A stretch of 64,000 nucleotides of DNA, taken from Agrobacterium vitis (lineage in GTDB: Bacteria > Pseudomonadota > Alphaproteobacteria > Rhizobiales > Rhizobiaceae). The stretch spans positions 434,001 through 498,000 of the forward strand of contig NZ_CP146242.1 in assembly GCF_037039395.1 (NCBI RefSeq), read 5' to 3'. The notes beneath the pieces are model-generated. The model saw only the letters and a program-made list of their open reading frames with translations, was not told where the DNA came from and did not search any database. Positions 9,426 to 17,114 of this stretch are shown here, in pieces (the first letter of the stretch is position 1; every line of letters starts with the position of its first letter). The position numbers were made by a program, and so were the translations under genes.

Positions 9426-10460
9426 ATGAATATTAAGGGCCTTCTTCTCGGCTCCGCTGCGGCTCTCGCAGCAGTATCTGGCGCACAGGCTGCTGACGCT
9501 ATTGTTGCCGCTGCCCCCGAACCTGCTGAATATGTCCGCGTTTGCGATGCTTTCGGCACTGGCTACTTCTACATTCCTGGCACTGAAACCTGCTTGAAGA
9601 TGAGCGGCTACGTTCGTTTTGAAGTTCAGGGCGCAAGCAACAACAGCCTGGGCGATGATCGTAACTGGAATGCTCGTACGCGTGGCCTCGTCACTTTCGA
9701 CGCCAAGAACGACTCCGAGCTCGGCACGATCGGCTCCACCATCACGGTCCGCACCTGGGCTGATGAAGACGGCGGTAGCATCGAACTCGACGAAGCCTTC
9801 ATCACTGTTGCTGGCTTCCAGATTGGTTCCTTCTACAATCCTTGGGATAGCGATCTGTCCGGCGAAACCGACGATATCGGTTCGAACCGTTTGAACTCGA
9901 TCGCTTACAAGTACAAGGCCGACAACTTCTTCGTATACGGCTCCGTTGACGAACTGACCGGTTACTACAGCCGCACTCCGGCTTCTGGCTCTGATCCGTA
10001 CGGCAACAACGACCGCGTTGGTCTTGAAGCTCAGGTTGGCACCACCTACGGTCCTGTCACCGCGAACCTGCTCGGTTCCTGGGACTTCGCAACCAACAAC
10101 GGCGCTGTCCGTGGTTTGGCAACTGCTGAAGTTGGTCCTGGCGAATTCGGCATTGCCGCAATCTACTCGACCGGCGCCAGCGCTTACTACGACCTGGGCA
10201 AGTGGACTGTTGCTGCTCAGTACGCAGCAAAGATCACCGACAAGCTCAGCCTGACCCCTGGCATTCAGTACTGGAATGAAACCCAGGTTGACGCTTCTGG
10301 CGACTATTACGGCCGCGATATCTTGAAGGCTGGTCTGACGGTTGACTACAAGCTGGCTGAAGGCCTGACCACCAAGGTTTCGGCTCAGTACCAGGACCAC
10401 GACTGGGATGGCAACGACGACGTTTGGACGGGCTTTGTTCGTCTGGAACGCAAGTTCTGA
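9426..10460 (+). CDS. ropA: Outer-membrane porin, RopA family (second of tandem pair)
   Basis: This 344-aa paralogue of the preceding porin has the same signal peptide and CDAFGTGYFYIPGTETCL start, the same strands around LNARTRGLVTFDAKNDSE-like positions, and a C-terminal phenylalanine (FVRLERKF). Differences cluster in the segments expected to be surface loops (for example GASNNSLGDD and PASGSDPYGNNDR), which fits a duplication followed by loop divergence. The ribosome-binding site ggagat lies 7 nt before the ATG. It ends with its own strong terminator, so the two porins may be transcribed separately. Confidence 0.93.
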   Translation: MNIKGLLLGSAAALAAVSGAQAADAIVAAAPEPAEYVRVCDAFGTGYFYIPGTETCLKMSGYVRFEVQGASNNSLGDDRNWNARTRGLVTFDAKNDSELGTIGSTITVRTWADEDGGSIELDEAFITVAGFQIGSFYNPWDSDLSGETDDIGSNRLNSIAYKYKADNFFVYGSVDELTGYYSRTPASGSDPYGNNDRVGLEAQVGTTYGPVTANLLGSWDFATNNGAVRGLATAEVGPGEFGIAAIYSTGASAYYDLGKWTVAAQYAAKITDKLSLTPGIQYWNETQVDASGDYYGRDILKAGLTVDYKLAEGLTTKVSAQYQDHDWDGNDDVWTGFVRLERKF

Positions 10461-10489
10461 TCTGATTGTTGATCTTCAGTTGACAATAG

Positions 10490-10517
10490 CCTCCGGGTTT
10501 ACGCCCGGAGGTTTTTT
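10490..10517 (+). terminator. Rho-independent terminator after the second porin
   Basis: An 8-bp GC-rich stem (cctccggg / cccggagg), loop tttacg, then six T. This is a canonical intrinsic terminator. Confidence 0.92.
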
Positions 10518-10640
10518 ATTGCCTTATCGCAATGCGCGATGCCGCAAGCATGATTGGATATAATGTGCGATTGAGCCTATCCCCTGTTATCCTCTCTTAA
10601 AGAGGGCTGGGGTCGAAGGATTGAGACTCTAGGATCGCCT

Positions 10641-10732
10641 TGGGTCTTTGGTTTCGATCGAACCAGGCAAACTCTCGCGTCTTGTGTTGTCGTTTGTCTT
10701 CTTGGGAACCCGGGTTTCACTTTTCCCAAGGC
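10641..10732. repeat. Family 1 intergenic repeat, copy 2 (degenerate)
   Basis: The blocks ttggtttcgatcgaaccagg and gtcgtttgtcttcttggg, then tttcacttttccc, match the internal part of the element at 2418-2549. The inverted ends are lost. It fills most of the 425-bp gap between the second porin and the reductase gene; I see no gene in that gap. Confidence 0.65.
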
Positions 10733-10885
10733 CGCCTCTCACCTTGAAAGAGTTTGGCTGGCCTTCTATCAAGGCGCGAAGACGCTCACGCATTATCGCT
10801 TTGAACGAGACGCAGATGTCTGACATGCCTCAAGGGCTTGAGGCACTTCAAAATTACGCAGATCGCTATTTCGCCAGCGTTTGGA

Positions 10886-12103
10886 TCAGGCCAGCAACTG
10901 CTTTAGATCTTCCTGCGGATTGCCAATTATCGCCTTATCGGCGGACCGGCCGGCTTCCAGAAGCTTCTTGGCTGTGACATAGGCCTTGGCATCATTGATG
11001 GCATCGACCGCAAGGAAACGGTCCTGGCGATAATACCAGACAGAAAGGCTACCCTCGCGCATGCCCGGTCTGACAATCGTCTCGTCATAGCCCAGGTTAA
11101 GCCCGGCGATTTGCAGTTTCAGATCATATTGATCGGACCAGAACCAGGGTTTCGGCGCATAGGGCATTGTCCCACCCGCGAGCGTCATGGCAATGGCTTC
11201 CCCTTGATCGACGGCATTCTGAACCGATTCCAGCCGAACAGCCCCCTCACCCCAGGGAAGCAGAGCGCAGTCGCCTGCGGCGAAGATGTCATGATCGGAG
11301 GTCCGCGCATAGCTGTCGACAATAATGCCATTCTGTACATGCAGTCCGGCGTTGCGTGCCAATCCATCATTGGCGGTGGCGCCGATCCCGACGATCACCA
11401 GATCGACTTCGAGCCTGCTGCCATCTGAAAGCTCGGCTGCGGTCACGACATCATTCGTCCCAAGAAGGCGTTTCAAGCCCATACTTTCGCGAATCATCAC
11501 GCCATGGCCCTGGTGAACGGCACGAATGAAATCGGCGGTCTCTTTGGCGGCAACACGCGATAGAATGCGGTCGGCCATTTCGATCACCGTGACCTCAAGG
11601 CCGAGATGGCGCGCAACGGCTGCAGCCTCCAGTCCAATATAGCCGCCCCCTATGATCAACAGCCGCCGCCCTGGTTTCATCACCTCAGCCAGGCGGTCAG
11701 CATCCGCCTTATTGCGGATGGTGTAGACCCCAGCCAAGTTGCCGCCAATTTCCTGAGGCAATCCGCGCGGCGTCGAACCGGTGGCAAGCACGAGTTTATC
11801 ATAGGAAAGTGATGAACCGTCCTGAAGTCGAAGCAGCTTTTTCGATCGATCAATTTCCTCCACCCAACTGGAAAGGCGCAGGGTGATCGCATTTTCATCG
11901 TACCATTGGGCAGGCCGCAACAGCAGTCGATCAAAACTCATTTCGCCGATCAGATATTTTTTTGAAAGCGGTGGGCGCTGATAGGGCAATTCCGGCGCAA
12001 GGCCAATCATGGTGATCGGTCGTTGATCGTTCAGCGCCCGTAGTTTTGACGCAACAGAAAAACCGGCCTGCCCTGCACCGACAATCACCAATGAATTTTC
12101 CAC
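10886..12103 (-). CDS. Ferredoxin-NAD(P)H reductase-type FAD-dependent oxidoreductase
   Basis: This 405-aa flavoprotein resembles rhodocoxin/putidaredoxin reductases, which pass electrons from NAD(P)H to a [2Fe-2S] ferredoxin, often for a cytochrome P450 or oxygenase. It has an N-terminal FAD Rossmann motif (VIVGAGQAG), PYQRPPLSKKYL, a second dinucleotide motif for NAD(P)H (LIIGGGYIGLEAA) and the FAD-binding VFAAGDCALLP. The start is the GTG at 12103, preceded by tggagg at correct spacing. The frame is open 16 codons further upstream, but that extension has no ribosome-binding site. No ferredoxin or oxygenase gene is adjacent, so the partner is unknown. Confidence 0.88.
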   Translation of the reverse strand: MENSLVIVGAGQAGFSVASKLRALNDQRPITMIGLAPELPYQRPPLSKKYLIGEMSFDRLLLRPAQWYDENAITLRLSSWVEEIDRSKKLLRLQDGSSLSYDKLVLATGSTPRGLPQEIGGNLAGVYTIRNKADADRLAEVMKPGRRLLIIGGGYIGLEAAAVARHLGLEVTVIEMADRILSRVAAKETADFIRAVHQGHGVMIRESMGLKRLLGTNDVVTAAELSDGSRLEVDLVIVGIGATANDGLARNAGLHVQNGIIVDSYARTSDHDIFAAGDCALLPWGEGAVRLESVQNAVDQGEAIAMTLAGGTMPYAPKPWFWSDQYDLKLQIAGLNLGYDETIVRPGMREGSLSVWYYRQDRFLAVDAINDAKAYVTAKKLLEAGRSADKAIIGNPQEDLKQLLA

Positions 12104-12255
12104 GCCATGCCTCCAGAAAAATCGCGAACTCTCTGCCGGAAAATGCAGCAATCAGCGCGATAACCATTCTCATCAACGGGTAATTACCGGATGCCAACCC
12201 GTCAAGTTCGTCAGCCACGCCTGGATGTAATAATGCCAAGTTCCGTAGATGGTCC

Positions 12256-12336
12256 GCATCCTCGCCTTGAAGGCATTGAAAATATTTTAAATGCATCAGT
12301 GGCTTGAGACAAACGGAATACGAAGAGTCATCAGAA
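12256..12336. repeat. Family 2 intergenic repeat, copy 1 (partial)
   Basis: The sequence gcatcctcgccttgaaggca, aaatgcatcagtggcttgag and acggaatacgaag matches elements at 36304-36449, 54727-54830 and 56186-56415. It lies in the 342-bp gap between the reductase and the first PilZ gene and may also contain that gene's upstream region. Confidence 0.7.
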
Positions 12337-12445
12337 GAAATGTCGCAGTTCGTCAGGTTTGACAATTTTACCGATAGGATGACGCAAACAATTAGGAAAA
12401 CTGCGTTAAACTGGGATACCAAGAAGGAGAAGAAGGACCGGTGTC

Positions 12446-12799
12446 ATGCCGCTGCAGAACATTCTCGATGCAAAAAAGGACATTCCGCGGGACCTCGCCT
12501 ATAAGAAGTTCAGCATTGATCGACCTGGCAAGATCATCTTTGTCGGCCATCATCTGAGCACCAAAACCACCGTGCGCTGCCTGATCCGCAAAATCTCTCT
12601 GCAAGGCGCGGACCTTGAAGTCAGCCGCATGCTTCCCGTGCCGAAAAACTTCTTTCTGGAAATTCTAGGCATCCGCGATGAGATCGGCTGCACCTTGATG
12701 CGCCGGGAACAAGAGACGGCAGTGGTGAGCTTCAACATGCTGATCGATCCCGAATTCCTTCATCACGTCGTAAAGCTCTCATTCGAATTTGGGCCGTAA
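12446..12799 (+). CDS. PilZ-like domain protein (degenerate)
   Basis: This 117-aa protein is a small beta-barrel type. It keeps the second half of a PilZ domain (KISLQGADLEV, matching the xxSxxG motif, and FFLEILGIRDEIGCTL) but lacks the RxxxR arginines that clamp cyclic di-GMP in the first motif (KFSIDRPGKI). It may therefore not bind c-di-GMP itself. Strong purine-rich ribosome-binding site (aaggagaagaagga). Its neighbour at 12970 is a more complete PilZ protein with the same ILGI/VLGI...IGC pattern, so the two probably arose by duplication. Confidence 0.65.
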   Translation: MPLQNILDAKKDIPRDLAYKKFSIDRPGKIIFVGHHLSTKTTVRCLIRKISLQGADLEVSRMLPVPKNFFLEILGIRDEIGCTLMRREQETAVVSFNMLIDPEFLHHVVKLSFEFGP

Positions 12800-12969
12800 T
12801 GGCACAGACTAACACAGGTTGGACTTGAGATTGAGTTGTGTTTCTTTGCATATTCTCGTTTTGGTTTTAAAATTAGTCCAATCGCTCAAATTTGATCGAA
12901 TAGATTCAACGCTCTGAAATGCCATTGCGGCAAACTTCTCCTGACAACGAGCACAACCGAGGAGAGATC

Positions 12970-13383
12970 ATGCTGCAAGGAACCCATTTAGCGACCGTCA
13001 CTTCAGAAATGTATGAGCGGCGCTGGGACCGTTATCAGGTTCGCAGACCCGCTCGCATCATGGCGGTCCGGGCAGGTTTGAGCGGGGTGACCATGCGCAG
13101 CGCGACGGTGCTGGATATTTCCCGCGGTGGCGCCGGTCTCGAATTGGATACGGGTATCGGCCTTGGCAGCCATTACTATCTGGAGGTGCTAGGGATTGCT
13201 ACGCGCATTGGCTGTGCCGAAGCTTTTCGCAACGGCACAAGGGCTGGTGTCAAATTTCTGATGCCGATTTCAGAAGTCTTGTTGCAACGGATCATCCGTA
13301 CGGACTTCGTCATGAGTGCCGACCGCGCCAAAGACAATGCTGGAAAAACCGTTGCGCCGGGTACAGGCAGACTTGCCCGGTGA
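12970..13383 (+). CDS. PilZ domain protein (probable c-di-GMP receptor)
   Basis: This 137-aa protein contains both PilZ signature motifs: RYQVR within RRWDRYQVRRPAR (RxxxR) and DISRGGAGLEL (D/NxSxxG). It is a good candidate c-di-GMP binder; in rhizobia such single-domain PilZ proteins can influence motility, adhesion or polysaccharide production. The start is the ATG at 12970 with ribosome-binding site gaggagagatc. The frame remains open 17 codons upstream without such a site. It lies 170 bp after the degenerate PilZ gene. Confidence 0.8.
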   Translation: MLQGTHLATVTSEMYERRWDRYQVRRPARIMAVRAGLSGVTMRSATVLDISRGGAGLELDTGIGLGSHYYLEVLGIATRIGCAEAFRNGTRAGVKFLMPISEVLLQRIIRTDFVMSADRAKDNAGKTVAPGTGRLAR

Positions 13384-13539
13384 GCAGGCGCTCAAACCTC
13401 GTCGCGCACCATTTATTTTCAATCAACTGCCGTCCGCTGCAATAAAGAGGACTAGCCGCTGTTGTTTGATCTCATGCCCCTTGGCGGCTCCTTGCAGCCT
13501 TTCTATTCTCAGCGCACCGATTCGCCAGGAATAGCATTC

Positions 13540-14658
13540 ATGTCATCGTTTTCGCGGTTTACACCGCTTATCTCCCGCCTGCCCGCCACCGTTCCCTTTG
13601 TCGGCCCCGAGGCTATCGAGCGCCAGCGCAGTCTGCCGGTCAAGGCCAGGATCGGCGCCAATGAAAGCGGCTTCGGTCCCTCGCCCAACGTTCACCTGGC
13701 GTTGCAGGCCGCCTCATCCGAAATCTGGAAATATGCCGATCCCGAAAATTTCGATCTGAAGGCCGCCCTGGCTGGCCATTATGGCCTTGGCGCCGATAAT
13801 TTTGCGGTTGGCGAAGGCGTTGATGATCTTCTGGGGCTGACCGTGCGGCTGGTGATCGAGCAGGGTTTGCCAGTCGTCACTTCGCTTGGCGGTTATCCGA
13901 CCTTCAATTTTCACGTCAACGGGTTTGGTGGGCGACTGGTAACGGTGCCCTATCGGCAGGACCGCGAGGATCTTGACGGTCTTCTGGAGGCAGTGCGCCG
14001 CGAAAATGCGCCGCTGGCCTATCTCGCCAATCCCGACAACCCGATGGGAAGCTGGCACGAGAGCCGAGATGTGGTTGCCTTTGCCCGCGCTCTGCCGGAG
14101 ACATGCCTGCTTATTCTGGATGAGGCCTATAGCGAAACCGCCCCGGCTGGCAGCATCCCTGCGGTCGATGCGCTGATCGATCTGCCAAATGTGCTGCGGA
14201 TGCGGACATTTTCCAAGGCTTACGGCCTGGCTGGGGCGCGGATCGGCTATGCGATCGGCACGCCCGGAACGGTGTCTGCCTTTGACAAGATCCGCAATCA
14301 TTTCGGCATGGTGCGTACCTCCGTCGCCGCAGCTCTGGCCGCCCTCGCCGACCAGGACTATCTGACCGCAACCGTCACACGGATCATCGCAGCACGGGAG
14401 AGAATTTCCTTAATTGCCCGCCAGAATGGCCTGCAACCATTGGCCTCAGCGACCAATTTCGTGGCGGTGGATTGCGGCCGCGACGCGGCCTATGCCCGCG
14501 CTATTGTCAATGGATTGATGCAGCATGGCGTGTTTATCCGCATGCCGGGCGTCGCGCCGCTCAATCGATGTATCCGCATCAGCGCTGGCTTGCCAGAGGA
14601 TCTCGATTTGCTGGAGCAAGTGCTGCCGATGGTTTTGCGCGATCTCGAGTCGCGCTGA
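13540..14658 (+). CDS. HisC-like pyridoxal-phosphate aminotransferase (class I/II)
   Basis: This 372-aa fold-type I aminotransferase has GANESGFGPSP near the start, NPDNPMGSW (binding the cofactor ring), DEAYSE, and the Schiff-base lysine in TFSKAYGLAGARIGYAIG. The sequence is closest in style to histidinol-phosphate aminotransferases, but no other his gene is nearby. Rhizobia carry several HisC paralogues, some acting on aromatic amino acids. The start at the ATG at 13540 gives the usual HisC start; the frame is open a further 26 codons without support. The substrate is uncertain. Confidence 0.82.
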   Translation: MSSFSRFTPLISRLPATVPFVGPEAIERQRSLPVKARIGANESGFGPSPNVHLALQAASSEIWKYADPENFDLKAALAGHYGLGADNFAVGEGVDDLLGLTVRLVIEQGLPVVTSLGGYPTFNFHVNGFGGRLVTVPYRQDREDLDGLLEAVRRENAPLAYLANPDNPMGSWHESRDVVAFARALPETCLLILDEAYSETAPAGSIPAVDALIDLPNVLRMRTFSKAYGLAGARIGYAIGTPGTVSAFDKIRNHFGMVRTSVAAALAALADQDYLTATVTRIIAARERISLIARQNGLQPLASATNFVAVDCGRDAAYARAIVNGLMQHGVFIRMPGVAPLNRCIRISAGLPEDLDLLEQVLPMVLRDLESR

Positions 14659-14670
14659 CGGGACTACTTG

Positions 14671-14714
14671 GAAAACAAAAAACCGCGCCGGCCTTGTTCC
14701 TGCCGGTCGCGGTT
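14671..14714 (-). terminator. Intrinsic terminator for the Sel1-repeat gene
   Basis: On the minus strand a long, slightly imperfect GC stem (aaccgcgaccggc / gccggcgcggtt) is followed by ttttttgtttt. It sits between convergent genes and may also stop the aminotransferase transcript. Confidence 0.75.
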
Positions 14715-14767
14715 GAATGGTTTGGTATTACCCTGTTTCGTTGATGCCCTGTTTGGATGGCGGTGGA

Positions 14768-15034
14768 TCAGTGAGAGGTCATCCATTCACGGGCGTCACG
14801 GAGCGCTTCTGCCAGCTGGCTCTTGGTCATGGTGGAGGCCAGATCGGACCGGAGGCCGACAGAACGGTCACAGCCTTTAATCGCGGCGATATTCAGCCAT
14901 TTATGGGCAGACACCAGATCCTGCTCGCAGCCACGACCGGTGGCATACATCAGGCCCATGATACGAAAGATATCAGCCTGTGGCTGGCCACCAATCGTGG
15001 CCATATCGTCTGCCTGCATATCGAAACGTGCCAT
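14768..15034 (-). CDS. Small Sel1-repeat protein
   Basis: This 88-aa protein contains one clear Sel1-like (TPR-related) repeat, IFRIMGLMYATGRGCEQDLVSAHKWLNIAA, with the usual Gly, Ala and Trp positions. It has no signal peptide, so it should be cytoplasmic. Single-repeat proteins of this kind are conserved in Rhizobiaceae, but I know no function. Start is the ATG at 15034. Confidence 0.72.
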   Translation of the reverse strand: MARFDMQADDMATIGGQPQADIFRIMGLMYATGRGCEQDLVSAHKWLNIAAIKGCDRSVGLRSDLASTMTKSQLAEALRDAREWMTSH

Positions 15035-15564
15035 GGTCTAGTTCCTGTCCAATTTGGCTTCGGTTGGTCTTTTTTCAGTGTCATGGCGGGTTTCCGGCTT
15101 ATCATTGCGCCGGAATACCCCACCAAGCTAAGTCCCTGTTTTCATGTCTGAACCGTCAACATCCTGGCAATCTTACGTCGCTTTTCGGTGTTTGCGGTGC
15201 GGCAGGTTTTCCCTGCTCGTTTGATGGGTTCATTATGTCGGACGGGTTTCAAAATGCGCTTAAAATGCTTGCTTAACGGGTGGCAAACGGGCTCGAAACC
15301 CTTTGTCAACTTGTCTTTCCGTTAAGCATTACAGGGGCTGGTTTACCGGCAAATAGAGGTTAATTTTACTGATCTTTTACAGTTGTGATTTTACTCTTTG
15401 TTCAGCATGATCGAGAGAGATGCGGAAAGGCTTCGAAATTCGTCCCTTGCGATAGCGCCTTTCACATCGCATCAGAGGCCTATTTACGTTTACGTGCGCG
15501 TCATTTAATTTGACGGTCTTGTTACCCGAAACCATATCGGGGGCGGAGGATCGTGGAGGAAAGA
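15035..15564. other. 530-bp intergenic region between divergent genes
   Basis: No gene is supported here. It should contain the promoters of the Sel1 gene (minus) and the DUF2147 gene (plus). An ACGT-type half-palindromic site lies at 15489-15504. Confidence 0.5.
15489..15504. promoter_or_regulatory. ACGT-type palindromic site upstream of the DUF2147 gene
   Basis: The sequence tttacgtgcgcgtcat, preceded by ttacg, nearly matches the site at 44335-44350 between etfD and the SDR gene (tttacgtgcacgtcaa). Spaced ACGT elements of this kind resemble LiuR-type MerR-family operators. It lies 60 bp before the DUF2147 start. The match is suggestive only. Confidence 0.35.
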
Positions 15565-15903
15565 ATGAAAACTATTTTGCTAGCAGCCGGACTATTGGCC
15601 TTGAGCCTGACTAGTGTCAGCGCAGCGGAGCCGATCGAAGGCAAATGGAAGACGGCAAGCGGAGAAACCGCAGAGATCGCCAGCTGTGGCGCAGCCTTTT
15701 GCATCACCCTGAAGACGGGCAAGCATGCTGGCAAGCAAATCGGCAAGCTGAGTGGCTCAAGTGCCAGCTATACCGGCGAAGTCACCGATCCGGATAATGA
15801 CAAGACCTATTCCGGCTCGGCAAATGTTCAGGGCAAGTCCCTCAACTTGAAGGGCTGCGTGTTGGCCGTGCTGTGCAAGAGCCAGACCTGGACCCGGCTG
15901 TAA
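15565..15903 (+). CDS. DUF2147-like secreted small protein
   Basis: This 112-aa protein has a clear signal peptide (MKTILLAAGLLALSLTSVSAA) and a mature lipocalin-like core typical of DUF2147: PIEGKWKT at the start, a YTGEVTDPDNDKTYSGSANVQG middle and LNLKGCVLAVLCKSQTWTRL at the end. The cysteine pairs CGAAFC and CVLAVLC could form disulfides in the periplasm. Function unknown. The ATG at 15565 has an excellent ribosome-binding site (gtggaggaaaga). An earlier in-frame start at 15553 would overlap that site and is rejected. Confidence 0.82.
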   Translation: MKTILLAAGLLALSLTSVSAAEPIEGKWKTASGETAEIASCGAAFCITLKTGKHAGKQIGKLSGSSASYTGEVTDPDNDKTYSGSANVQGKSLNLKGCVLAVLCKSQTWTRL

Positions 15904-15910
15904 TATTTCG

Positions 15911-15934
15911 CCGCGCCGGATCGTCCCGGCGCGG
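15911..15934 (+). terminator. Hairpin terminator between the DUF2147 gene and the glutathione transferase gene
   Basis: A 9-bp perfect GC stem (ccgcgccgg / ccggcgcgg) with a 6-nt loop, between convergent genes. Only a short T-poor tail follows. Confidence 0.6.
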
Positions 15935-15960
15935 TATTGCCCGATTTTGAAGACGCCTGC

Positions 15961-16653
15961 TTATCGCGCCTTTTGGCCAAACAGGACTTTCTTGGCTTCC
16001 TCATCGGTGGCAACATTGCTACGCCGCTCGGCGCCAACAGCAATGCCTGCCTTGACCCCCGGACGTTCCATCATCGCCTCAAACCAGCGCTTCAGATGGG
16101 GGAAATCGTTGAGGTCCTGTCCCTGATTGGCATGGGGCACGACCCAGCCGACGCAGGCCATGTCGGCAATGGAATAATCGCCCGCCAGAAACTCCCGATC
16201 CGCCAGCCGCTTGTTCATCACGCCATAGAGACGGTTGACTTCATTGGTGTAGCGGTTGATGCCGTATTCGATCTTTTCCGGCGCATATTGGCGGAAATGA
16301 TGCGCTTGTCCGGCCATCGGACCGAGGCCGCCCATCTGCCAGAACAGCCACTGATCCACCTCGACGCGGGCCCGCTCGTCGGTGGGGTAGAATTTGCCGG
16401 TCTTGCGTCCCAGATATTGCAGGATGGCGCCAGATTCGAACACGGATATCGGCTCGCCGCCAGGACCATCCGGATCGATGATCGCCGGCATGCGGTTATT
16501 GGGCGAAATTTTCAGGAAATCCGGCGCGAATTGCTCGCCCTTGCCGATATTGATGTATTTCACCTCATAGGGCAGGCCGAGTTCTTCCAACAAAATGGAA
16601 ATCTTCCAGCCATTCGGCGTGGGCCAGTAATAAAGCTCGATAGGCGCTGTCAT
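15961..16653 (-). CDS. Glutathione S-transferase family protein (YfcG/YghU-like)
   Basis: This 230-aa protein has an N-terminal thioredoxin-like domain (IELYYWPTPNGWKISILLEELGLPYE, cis-Pro region NRMPAIIDPDGPGG, and the glutathione gamma-Glu contact motif FESGAILQYL) followed by an all-helical C-terminal domain (FLAGDYSIADMACVGWV). The TPNGWK start matches the Ure2p/YfcG subgroup, whose members bind glutathione disulfide and act as disulfide-bond reductases rather than classical transferases. It is transcribed alone, convergent with the DUF2147 gene. Confidence 0.9.
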   Translation of the reverse strand: MTAPIELYYWPTPNGWKISILLEELGLPYEVKYINIGKGEQFAPDFLKISPNNRMPAIIDPDGPGGEPISVFESGAILQYLGRKTGKFYPTDERARVEVDQWLFWQMGGLGPMAGQAHHFRQYAPEKIEYGINRYTNEVNRLYGVMNKRLADREFLAGDYSIADMACVGWVVPHANQGQDLNDFPHLKRWFEAMMERPGVKAGIAVGAERRSNVATDEEAKKVLFGQKAR

Positions 16654-16811
16654 GGGCTCTCTCCTTTACGGCATCGTATGTTTTATCAAACGCCGATGCT
16701 GTAGCACTTCAAATGATGCAGTCGCTGCCTGTCCTGAGGTAAATATCATGGCACCAAGTTCAAGGGACAGACGCGATAAAACAACAGCGTCAAAGGGGAT
16801 TCCAGCCTCGC

Positions 16812-16852
16812 GATAGCTTGATCGTTTCATATCAAAACCATCAAGCTATCGG
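16812..16852. promoter_or_regulatory. Perfect 12-bp inverted repeat before a small membrane ORF
   Basis: The arms cgatagcttgat (16812-16823) and atcaagctatcg (16841-16852) are exact complements, with a 17-nt spacer. The second arm runs directly into the ribosome-binding site gggggat, so an RNA stem would border or hide it. It could be a DNA operator or a leader hairpin. Confidence 0.5.
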
Positions 16853-16860
16853 GGGATATC

Positions 16861-17055
16861 ATGAGAGACATTACAATACGGCTGACGGCGGTAACGGTTA
16901 TCATGGCGGTGTTCGCAGCGCTGTTTTCCATACTGGTCGTCAATTCTGTCCGCATACCGCAAAATCTGCGCACGGGCCTGACGGGAGAGCGGCTCTATTC
17001 GCTGCAAAACGGGTCGTCGCTTGCCACTCAAAGCATCGCGGCGCGCAGGGGATAA
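16861..17055 (+). CDS. Small hypothetical membrane protein
   Basis: This is a 64-aa product with one hydrophobic helix near the N-terminus (LTAVTVIMAVFAALFSILVV) and a short polar C-terminus. I do not recognise a family. The case for it being real is the good ribosome-binding site (gggggatatc) directly before the ATG, and its place 59 bp upstream of amn on the same strand. The case against is its small size and lack of known relatives. Confidence 0.45.
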   Translation: MRDITIRLTAVTVIMAVFAALFSILVVNSVRIPQNLRTGLTGERLYSLQNGSSLATQSIAARRG

Positions 17056-17114
17056 AATCAGCGGAAATGCATGCCTGTCGTTTGCTTGTTATTCAGACCG
17101 ATATATAACGTCTC

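Noticed and set aside
10828..10846. gcctcaagggcttgaggc palindrome as terminator of the reductase gene
   Set aside because: It has no T tract on the minus strand and lies within degenerate repeat-like sequence; function is not supported.
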